This document shows, piece by piece, positions 1 to 5,264 of a stretch of DNA of 23,427 nucleotides. The notes under the pieces are model-generated. The model worked only from the letters and a program-made list of their open reading frames with translations. It was not told the origin of the DNA and ran no database searches. Every line of letters begins with the position of its first letter. Position 1 is the first letter of the stretch. This stretch comes from an uncultured Oscillospiraceae bacterium (lineage in GTDB: Bacteria > Bacillota_A > Clostridia > Oscillospirales > Oscillospiraceae), in assembly GCA_947631675.1 (NCBI GenBank), contig CANRMG010000008.1:1-23427 (forward strand), given 5' to 3'. The position numbers and the translations under genes were made by a program.

Positions 1-75
1 CGGGGGTCGAACCCGCACGGTGTCGCCACCGCCGGATTTTGAGTCCGGTACGTCTGCCAATTCCATCACACCGGC
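1..75 (-). tRNA. tRNA-Leu (anticodon CAA), 3' end cut off by the window edge
   Basis: Read on the minus strand, the gene starts at 75 with acceptor strand GCCGGTG, followed by a D-arm containing TGGCAGAC, an anticodon arm CCGGA-CTCAAAA-TCCGG (anticodon CAA, reading UUG leucine codons), a long variable arm typical of class II tRNAs, and the T-arm GCGGG-TTCGACC. The last few T-arm bases and the 3' acceptor strand lie outside the window. The 5' 44 bases recur exactly at 222-265. No convincing promoter is visible immediately upstream (76-221), whereas the partial copy has one. Confidence 0.88.
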
Positions 76-221
76 GTGTTATCTTCAAAGACCTGCTTCG
101 GATGACGTGTTCTGGAAATCGGAGGTCCATCGTGGAGGTCCATGAGGAAATTTACAAATATCGAGTTGTCAAAAACCCCGTGATTTCAAGGTTTTTTCGC
201 CTGCCGACAGTGGATGACGCA
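76..221. other. spacer between the two tRNA-Leu 5' copies, no gene seen
   Basis: This 146-base stretch lies between the tRNA gene and the duplicated tRNA 5' half. It has no credible gene on either strand. Visible structure is a tandem GGAGGTCCAT pair (121-130 and 135-144) and a short stem AAAAACC/GGTTTTT around 170-196, which on the minus strand ends in GGGGTTTTTG and might be a weak terminator. Its minus strand around 175-197 also resembles the TTGAAATC region at 2630-2652. It could be the remnant of an inserted element or part of a local duplication. Confidence 0.4.
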
Positions 222-265
222 CCGGATTTTGAGTCCGGTACGTCTGCCAATTCCATCACACCGGC
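222..265 (-). repeat. 44-bp exact copy of the tRNA-Leu 5' half (truncated tRNA fragment)
   Basis: Positions 222-265 are identical to 32-75: acceptor 5' strand, D-arm and anticodon arm through its 3' strand. Identity stops at both ends (base 221 is A against G at 31; base 266 is A against G at 76). No variable arm or T-arm follows on the minus strand, so this copy cannot make a tRNA. It sits directly behind a good minus-strand promoter, so it may mark the original tRNA start, with an insertion or duplication having displaced the complete gene. Confidence 0.85.
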
Positions 266-276
266 ACGGCCCACCT

Positions 277-282
277 ATTATA
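277..282 (-). promoter_or_regulatory. extended -10 promoter ahead of the tRNA-Leu fragment
   Basis: On the minus strand the sequence TGG-TATAAT (hexamer at 277-282) is a perfect extended -10 element, about 11 bases upstream of the tRNA 5' boundary at 265, as expected for a tRNA promoter. The -35 region is weak (CTGACG, about 19 bases upstream). It would transcribe the truncated copy and, if no stop intervenes, the complete tRNA 146 bases further on. Confidence 0.55.
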
Positions 283-332
283 CCATGTCGTGCGGTTCCG
301 GCGTCAGCCGGGAGCGCGACCGGTATCATGTG

Positions 333-361
333 GTATAGTAGCGGCTTTGCCGCTATTATAC
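333..361 (-). terminator. hairpin after prfB, possible terminator
   Basis: A 13-bp stem (one G-T pair) with a TTT loop, arms 333-345 and 349-361, lies 28 bases after the prfB stop. On the minus strand the bases after the stem are not T-rich, so factor-independent termination is uncertain. It is the only strong hairpin between prfB and the tRNA promoter. Confidence 0.35.
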
Positions 362-388
362 AGGCAGGCGGGAGGAAAATCAAGCCTT

Positions 389-1498
389 TCAGCCTGCCTT
401 CATGGCGAGGAAGGCGTTGATGAATCCGTCGATGTCGCCGTCCATGACGGCCTGGATGTTGCTGTTCTCATAGCCAGTGCGGGTGTCCTTGGCCAGGGTG
501 TAGGGCATGAACACGTAGGAGCGTATCTGGCTGCCCCACTCGATCTTCATCTGCACGCCCTTGATGTCCTCGATCTTCTCCAGGTGCTCCCGCTCCTTGA
601 TCTCGGCCAGCTTGGCCCGCAGCATCTCCTTGCAGTTTTCGAGATTCTGGAAGTGGCTGCGCTCCACCTGGCTGGAGACCACGATGCCCGTGGGGATGTG
701 GGTGAGGCGGACGGCGGAGCTGGTCTTGTTGACCTTCTGGCCGCCGGCGCCGGAGGAGCGGTACACGTCCATTTTGATGTCCTCGTCCCGCAGCTCGATC
801 TCCCCGGCGTCGCCGATCTCCGGCATGACCTCCACGGCGGCGAAGCTGGTCTGGCGGCGGCCGGAGGCGTCGAAGGGACTGATGCGCACCAGCCGGTGCA
901 CCCCATGCTCGCTCTTCAAAAAGCCGTAGGCGTTGTCGCCCTCGATCTTGATGGTGGCGGACTTGATGCCCGCTTGATCCCCGTCCTGCCAGTCCATGAG
1001 GGTGTACTTGTACCCGTGCCGGTCTGTCCACATGGTGTACATCCGGTAGAGCATCTGGGCCCAGTCCTGGGCCTCGGTGCCGCCGGCGCCGGCGTGGAAG
1101 GTGACGATGGCGTTGTTGGCGTCGTACTCCCCGGTGAGCAGGGTGGAAAGGCGGGTCTGCTCCAGGTCCGCGGCGAACTTATCGTAGCTCTCCTTCAGCT
1201 CCGGGAGCATGCTCTCGTCGTTCTCCTCCAGGGCCATCTCGCATATGGTCATCATGTCGTCCCAGGAGGCCGACAGTTTCTGGTAGGTGTCGCACTTGTT
1301 CTGCAGGCTCTTGAGCCGCTGCTGGGCCTTCTGGCTCCGCTCCAGGTCGGACCAGTAATCCGGCTCCTCCGCCTCGGCGTGGAGCTTCTCGATCTCCACC
1401 CGGGCGTCGGCCAGGTGCATGGCCTCGGCCAAATGCTCCAGCTCCGGCTTACAGCCGTTCAGCTTACCTTTATATTCCTCAAATTCCAGCAATGCCAT
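389..1498 (-). CDS. prfB: peptide chain release factor 2 (RF2)
   Basis: RF2 recognises UGA and UAA stop codons in the ribosomal A site and triggers hydrolysis of peptidyl-tRNA. The 369-residue protein has the RF2-specific SPF tripeptide at about 207-209 and the catalytic GGQ at about 252-254 within SSGAGGQKVNKT, both at the family's usual places. The ATG at 1498 is preferred because GAGAGG precedes it by about 11 bases; a GTG at 1522 would add eight unneeded residues. The N-terminal region reads straight through (FEEYKGKL to ALEHLAEAMHL-like sequence) without the in-frame UGA used for autoregulatory +1 frameshifting in many bacteria, so that control appears absent. It has its own promoter, divergent from the GH25 lysozyme gene. 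Confidence 0.97.
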   Translation of the reverse strand: MALLEFEEYKGKLNGCKPELEHLAEAMHLADARVEIEKLHAEAEEPDYWSDLERSQKAQQRLKSLQNKCDTYQKLSASWDDMMTICEMALEENDESMLPELKESYDKFAADLEQTRLSTLLTGEYDANNAIVTFHAGAGGTEAQDWAQMLYRMYTMWTDRHGYKYTLMDWQDGDQAGIKSATIKIEGDNAYGFLKSEHGVHRLVRISPFDASGRRQTSFAAVEVMPEIGDAGEIELRDEDIKMDVYRSSGAGGQKVNKTSSAVRLTHIPTGIVVSSQVERSHFQNLENCKEMLRAKLAEIKEREHLEKIEDIKGVQMKIEWGSQIRSYVFMPYTLAKDTRTGYENSNIQAVMDGDIDGFINAFLAMKAG

Positions 1499-1545
1499 GT
1501 CTGTCCATTCCTCTCTCGTCACTGCGTCCTGTATCTTTCCTATCC

Positions 1546-1574
1546 ATCATACCTTGAACCGGCTGGAAAATCAA
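1546..1574 (-). promoter_or_regulatory. prfB promoter
   Basis: On the minus strand TTGATT (1569-1574), a 17-base spacer and TATGAT (1546-1551) form a good vegetative promoter, predicting a start near 1539 and a leader of about 40 bases before the prfB ATG at 1498. Confidence 0.7.
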
Positions 1575-1589
1575 GGATTTTCCCTTTGA

Positions 1590-1618
1590 TTGCAATATGG
1601 CCCCGTTTGTGGTATGGT
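1590..1618 (+). promoter_or_regulatory. promoter of the GH25 lysozyme gene
   Basis: TTGCAA (1590-1595), a 17-base spacer and TATGGT (1613-1618), preceded by TG at 1610-1611 (extended -10). Transcription would start near 1625, only about three bases before the ATG at 1628. The context TTTGTGGTAT recurs in the promoter of the DUF4015 gene at 21393-21402. Confidence 0.55.
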
Positions 1619-1627
1619 AGAGGTACT

Positions 1628-2542
1628 ATGAAACGACTGATTCCGCTGATAATCGCCATAATCGTGCTCCTGCTGGTGCTGATCGGCCTGCTGGTCTACC
1701 ACGCCACGGGGCCCTGGTGGGAGCCGAAGCCCACCCCTACGCCCGTGCCCACCCCCACGGTGGACCCCCACGAGGGGGAGATACAGGTGCTGGACGGCAC
1801 CGGCGGGCTCATGTGGGTGCCGGAGGCGGAGGATATGCCCGTGTTCGGCCGGGAGCCCACGGATTTCACCGTGGAAGATCAGATCCCCTACTACAGCGGG
1901 GACGGCCTCACCATGCGCCGGGGCATCGACGTGTCCGACCACCAGGAGGACATCGACTGGCAGGCGGTGGCGGACTACGGCATCGAGTTTGCCATGATCC
2001 GCTGCGGCTACCGGTCCTACGCCGAGGGGGAGCTGCACGAGGACAACCGCTTCCGTGACAATATCCAGGAGGCCCTGGACGCGGGCCTGGACGTGGGCGT
2101 ATACTTCTTCTCCCAGGCCCTGAACATCGTGGAGGCCGCCGAAGAGGCCCTCTATACCCTGGACATGATCGAGGGATACGACGTGACGCTGCCGGTGTTC
2201 TTCGACTGGGAGCCCCTGCCCTATGAGGGCTCCCGCAGCGCGGACGTGCCCGGCGAGACCGTCACGGCTTGCGCCCTGGAGTTCACCGAGCTCATCGAGG
2301 CCGCCGGCTATGAGCCGGGGATATACACCTACCTCAACATGGCCTACTATACCTACCTGCTCAACGAGCTGAAGGACCTGACCTTCTGGATGGGCGACCC
2401 GGGCACCAAGCCCATCTTCTACTACGACCACGACTACTGGCAGTATTCCTATACCGCTACCGTGCCGGGCATCGGCGTGGACGTGGACCTGGACGCCATG
2501 TACGTCCGGGACGAGAAGCCCCTGCCCCGGGTAGTGGGCTGA
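1628..2542 (+). CDS. membrane-anchored GH25 lysozyme (N-acetylmuramidase)
   Basis: The 304-residue protein begins with a hydrophobic segment (about residues 4-27) that should anchor it in the membrane or act as an uncleaved signal. A Thr/Pro-rich linker (about 33-48) follows, then a GH25 domain from about residue 97 to the end. The GIDVSDHQ motif supplies Asp101, and FFDWEP supplies the Asp193/Glu195 pair that matches the DxE catalytic pair of the family. GH25 enzymes cleave the beta-1,4 bond between N-acetylmuramic acid and N-acetylglucosamine in peptidoglycan. No separate wall-binding repeats are present. The ATG at 1628 was chosen because it keeps the hydrophobic segment; upstream in-frame codons run antisense to prfB. 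A GAGG lies only four bases before the start. A strong terminator follows. A role in wall turnover or sporulation is possible but not shown. Confidence 0.9.
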   Translation: MKRLIPLIIAIIVLLLVLIGLLVYHATGPWWEPKPTPTPVPTPTVDPHEGEIQVLDGTGGLMWVPEAEDMPVFGREPTDFTVEDQIPYYSGDGLTMRRGIDVSDHQEDIDWQAVADYGIEFAMIRCGYRSYAEGELHEDNRFRDNIQEALDAGLDVGVYFFSQALNIVEAAEEALYTLDMIEGYDVTLPVFFDWEPLPYEGSRSADVPGETVTACALEFTELIEAAGYEPGIYTYLNMAYYTYLLNELKDLTFWMGDPGTKPIFYYDHDYWQYSYTATVPGIGVDVDLDAMYVRDEKPLPRVVG

Positions 2543-2560
2543 CGAAAATACCGACCCCAA

Positions 2561-2592
2561 GCCCCGCTTTACATAAAGCGGGGCCCTTTTTT
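2561..2592 (+). terminator. intrinsic terminator after the GH25 gene
   Basis: A perfect 10-bp stem (GCCCCGCTTT, loop ACAT, AAAGCGGGGC) is followed by six T. It lies 19 bases after the lysozyme stop codon. Confidence 0.93.
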
Positions 2593-2637
2593 ATGCGCAT
2601 TTGTCATGAAAGGGTAGATATAGAGCCTGAAAAAGCC

Positions 2638-2667
2638 TTGAAATCGGCGGGGGGGGGGTGATATAAT
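2638..2667 (+). promoter_or_regulatory. promoter with a ten-G tract in its spacer
   Basis: TTGAAA (2638-2643) and a consensus TATAAT (2662-2667), with TG at 2659-2660 making an extended -10, are separated by 18 bases. Bases 2649-2658 of that spacer are ten consecutive G. Slippage in the tract would change spacer length one base at a time; loss of one G would give the optimal 17. The promoter drives the secreted surface protein that starts at 2732 (leader of about 58 bases, AGGAGG at 2719-2724). Confidence 0.75.
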
Positions 2668-2731
2668 GAAAATCGCATATTATTTTATTTGTATCCATAA
2701 ATCCGGCCGTTTTATGACAGGAGGAACGTGT

Positions 2732-4585
2732 ATGAAAAAACGTGCTTTGAGCTTGCTTCTGGTATTCGTGATGGCTCTGGGCCTGGCGGCCCCCGCGCTG
2801 GCGGAGGGCGACCTGTTCCTGGCGGAGGAGCCCGCGGCGCCGGAGGATATGGGCGCGGCTGCCCCGGCGGACCCCGTGCCCGCGGAGGCGGAGGCGGAAG
2901 TGGAGCCGGCGGATGCCCCTGTGGATGTGCCCGCCCCCATCGCGGCGGCGCCCATGGAGGCGGATATCCCCATGCCCGCGGCGAACTTTGACGGCGGCGG
3001 AGCGGAGGACTTTAAAGCCGCCTGGGAAACGGCGACGAGCGGCGGCGACACCATCGATATGAGTGCGAACGCCACGGTGGGGGAGTATACGCTATCGCTG
3101 GATACCGAAAAAGACATTACCGTCAATGGTGGCAGCCACAGCATAGAGGGAAGCAAGACCGTATTTGAAGTCAAGCAGGGCTCTCTCACCCTGTCGGGCG
3201 TCACGGTCTACTCCGTCGGGTCTGACGCTGCCATTGTTGTCAGCGGAAGCGGCAAACTGACGATCGATAACGCGGGAGTTAAGGTCGGAACAGCAGGAAC
3301 AAGTAATAACGGGAAAGCCATTTCTGTCACCGGCGGCACGGTGGACATTTCCGCCGGCAGTTTCGGCGAGCTGAACGTCAGCGGCAGCCCCACGGTGCAG
3401 CTCTCCGGCGGCCACTATGATAAGATAACGTATTCCGGCGAAGCGAAAACACTGCTGAAGGATGGCTATGCCTTCTTCGAGGGCGATGGTTCTAGTAATA
3501 AGGCCGCGGACCTTTCGTCGCTTACTAACGTCACGGTGAAAGCGAAGGTGCCTGCCAGCGGGTCTGCCCCGACGGCTGCAAATCCCACATATACCGGCGA
3601 AGCCCAAAACCTCGTGACGGGCGGCTCGGCCACCGGCGGCACGATGCAGTACGCGGTGACGGAGGAAAAGTCAAAGCCGGGGGACGGCTATTCTCCGGTT
3701 TTGCCTCAAAAGACCAATGCCGGGACCTATTATGTCTGGTGGAAGGTGGTAGGCGACGCCGCCCACACCGACTATGATCCGGGTGAACCCGACAACCCCG
3801 TTCAGGTCACGATCGCCAAGGCGGGGACCACGGTGGAGCTCGCCCGCACTGTGCCTTCCGGGGACGTGACCTATGGCGACACAGTGACACTCACCGCGAC
3901 GGTGAAGGCCAGCGGCGTTACCGGGGAATACGTCCCCACAGGCAAAGTGACGCTCATGCAGAACGAGGAGCCCGCAGGAGAGGCCATAGCGCCTACAGGC
4001 ACAGCCGGGTCCTGGACGGCGGAGTTCACCCTCACCAACGCCCAGCTGAAAAAAGCCATAGATGGCGAGACAACGTTTAAGGCGACGTTCGCCGGCGATA
4101 AAAACCTTGCGGATAACAGCGAAGGCAGTACGCTGACCGTCACCGTATCCAAAAAACCCATTAAGGCCACTGACCTGACGTTCACGTCGGACGGCAAGAC
4201 TTATGATAAGTCCGCTGAGCTTGACTCTATGAAATACGAGCTTGGATTCCAAGACGGCGTGGTGGAGACGGACTCTGACCTGGATGATCTGAAAATAACC
4301 TCCACGAAGGCGACGCTGGGAGGCGCGGATGCGAACGACAGCTATACCAGCGTGACGGTGGAGGGCCTGGCGCTTTCGGGCGCGGATAGTAAGTACTATG
4401 AGCTGAAGGACCTCGGCGGGTCAGATGGTAAGAGCTTTACGCTCAACACTGGCGTCTCCGTAAAGATCACGCCCGCGACCGTCACGTTCCCGGATGACCA
4501 GACGTGGACAATAAAATATGGCGAGGACGAGAATGATACTATCACGGCCGGCTGCTCACCGGGTTCCAGTACCTGGACGACCTGA
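2732..4585 (+). CDS. secreted surface protein with Ig-like repeats, reading frame broken at the 3' end
   Basis: The 617-residue product starts with a signal peptide (MKKR, hydrophobic core, predicted cleavage after APALA at residue 24), then an Ala/Pro/Glu-rich linker to about residue 86. Next is a parallel beta-helix-like region rich in GGT/SGS turns (about 90-265), a repeat with the TYTGEAQNLV and NAGTYYVWW motifs (about 270-360), a bacterial Ig-like domain (about 361-460), a YDG-like domain (about 465-590) and the start of another repeat (ITPATVTFPDDQTW). It then runs out of frame and ends in the unrelated tail ITAGCSPGSSTWTT. A cell-wall-binding C-terminus continues in another frame at 4537-4803, so the protein has probably lost its anchor and is secreted free, or this is a pseudogene. 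AGGAGG seven bases before the ATG fixes the start. Function is unknown; adhesion or surface decoration would fit. Confidence 0.8.
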   Translation: MKKRALSLLLVFVMALGLAAPALAEGDLFLAEEPAAPEDMGAAAPADPVPAEAEAEVEPADAPVDVPAPIAAAPMEADIPMPAANFDGGGAEDFKAAWETATSGGDTIDMSANATVGEYTLSLDTEKDITVNGGSHSIEGSKTVFEVKQGSLTLSGVTVYSVGSDAAIVVSGSGKLTIDNAGVKVGTAGTSNNGKAISVTGGTVDISAGSFGELNVSGSPTVQLSGGHYDKITYSGEAKTLLKDGYAFFEGDGSSNKAADLSSLTNVTVKAKVPASGSAPTAANPTYTGEAQNLVTGGSATGGTMQYAVTEEKSKPGDGYSPVLPQKTNAGTYYVWWKVVGDAAHTDYDPGEPDNPVQVTIAKAGTTVELARTVPSGDVTYGDTVTLTATVKASGVTGEYVPTGKVTLMQNEEPAGEAIAPTGTAGSWTAEFTLTNAQLKKAIDGETTFKATFAGDKNLADNSEGSTLTVTVSKKPIKATDLTFTSDGKTYDKSAELDSMKYELGFQDGVVETDSDLDDLKITSTKATLGGADANDSYTSVTVEGLALSGADSKYYELKDLGGSDGKSFTLNTGVSVKITPATVTFPDDQTWTIKYGEDENDTITAGCSPGSSTWTT

Positions 4586-4803
4586 AGGGCGGCAAGGCCT
4601 GGTACATGCTGCAGACGGACAACACCAACGGCACCATGGGCAAGATGCTCACCGGCTGGCAGTGGACGTATATCACGACTGTTGGCACCGGCTATTTCAG
4701 CCCGAAGTACGGCTCCCAGGGCGCCTGCACCTACACGACCCAGTGGGGCGAATATAACGCCGCCGCGGGCCTGTGGGGCGACGGCCAGACCCATATCGGC
4801 TAA
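4537..4803 (+). pseudogene. out-of-frame cell-wall-binding C-terminus of the surface protein
   Basis: This frame is open from 4537 after a TGA at 4534, and has no start codon or ribosome-binding site of its own near its beginning. It encodes GRLLTGFQYLDD, GKAWYML and GKMLTGWQW segments, which resemble the aromatic- and glycine-rich choline/cell-wall-binding repeats that end many clostridial exoproteins, and it stops at 4803 just before a terminator. It lies one frame back from the upstream gene, so a net loss of one base (or 3n+1 bases) would explain it. Both partners break off in mid-domain, which suggests a deletion junction somewhere in 4537-4560, not a simple point indel. Confidence 0.7.
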
Positions 4804-4822
4804 AAAGCAAACAGACACCAAC

Positions 4823-4854
4823 GGAGCGGACAAAAGTCCGCTCCCTTTTTTTTT
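4823..4854 (+). terminator. intrinsic terminator after the surface-protein locus
   Basis: A perfect 9-bp stem (GGAGCGGAC, loop AAAA, GTCCGCTCC), one C, then nine T. It ends the surface-protein transcript ahead of the copper operon. Confidence 0.95.
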
Positions 4855-4877
4855 CGGGCATACTACACACGACCCTC

Positions 4878-4927
4878 TTGACATATACCCCGGGCGGGTA
4901 TATAGTATACATACCCCGAGGGGGTAT
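4878..4927 (+). promoter_or_regulatory. csoR-copA promoter with two CsoR-type operators
   Basis: The promoter is TTGACA (4878-4883), a 17-base spacer and TATAGT (4901-4906). Operator 1 is the inverted repeat ATATACCC-CGGGC-GGGTATAT (4883-4903), filling the spacer and overlapping the -10. Operator 2 is ATACCCC-GAG-GGGGTAT (4911-4927), around the expected start site near 4913. GC-rich palindromes with ATACCC/GGGTAT arms are the known type of copper CsoR site, so apo-CsoR should block polymerase and copper should release it. Confidence 0.88.
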
Positions 4928-4947
4928 ATCGGACGAGGAGGCGCGCC

Positions 4948-5250
4948 ATGGAGGAGAAATGCTGCTGCGGCGGGAAGAGGACCGAGCGGACGGAGGAGGA
5001 GCGGAAAAAGCTCATCCACCGCCTGAACCGCATCGAGGGCCAGATACGGGGCCTCCGGGGCATGATCGAGAAGGACGCCTACTGCGCCGACGTGCTGGTG
5101 CAGTCGGCGGCGGTGAGCGCGGCGGTGAGCGCCTTTGAGCGGGAGCTGCTGGCCAGCCATATCAAGGGCTGCGTGGTCCGGGACATCCGGGCCGGGAAGG
5201 ACGAGGCCGCCGAGGAGCTGGCCGACGTGCTGAAAAAGCTCATCAAGTAA
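4948..5250 (+). CDS. csoR: copper-sensing transcriptional repressor CsoR
   Basis: The 100-residue, all-helical protein has the CsoR/RcnR (DUF156) fold signature, with RLNRIEGQIRGL at about 25-36. The copper ligands of true CsoR are present as Cys46 (in YCADVLVQ), His71 and Cys75 (in SHIKGC), which separates it from nickel (RcnR), formaldehyde (FrmR) and persulfide (CstR) relatives. An extra MEEKCCCGG N-terminus adds three cysteines at 5-7 that may bind copper or have no role. GAGGAGG lies six bases before the ATG. The gene follows its own two operators and is 14 bases upstream of copA, so it should repress both itself and the exporter until Cu(I) binds. Confidence 0.95.
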   Translation: MEEKCCCGGKRTERTEEERKKLIHRLNRIEGQIRGLRGMIEKDAYCADVLVQSAAVSAAVSAFERELLASHIKGCVVRDIRAGKDEAAEELADVLKKLIK

Positions 5251-5264
5251 GGGAGGCGCGAGCC

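Noticed and set aside
39..420. Small open frames across the tRNA region
   Set aside because: They are made from tRNA sequence and its duplicate and have no coding signals.
1400..1498. Programmed frameshift site in prfB
   Set aside because: The N-terminal frame is open throughout and no in-frame UGA with a CTTTGAC-type site is present.
1499..1522. Upstream GTG start for prfB
   Set aside because: It would include the ribosome-binding site GAGAGG in the coding region and add residues not seen in RF2.
290..1627. Long open frame running into the GH25 gene from upstream
   Set aside because: It is antisense to prfB, which has clear RF2 motifs, and the real lysozyme gene begins at 1628 with its membrane segment.
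4948..5250. Nickel (RcnR), formaldehyde (FrmR) or persulfide (CstR) sensor
   Set aside because: The Cys-His-Cys set, copper-type operators and adjoining copA fit CsoR.
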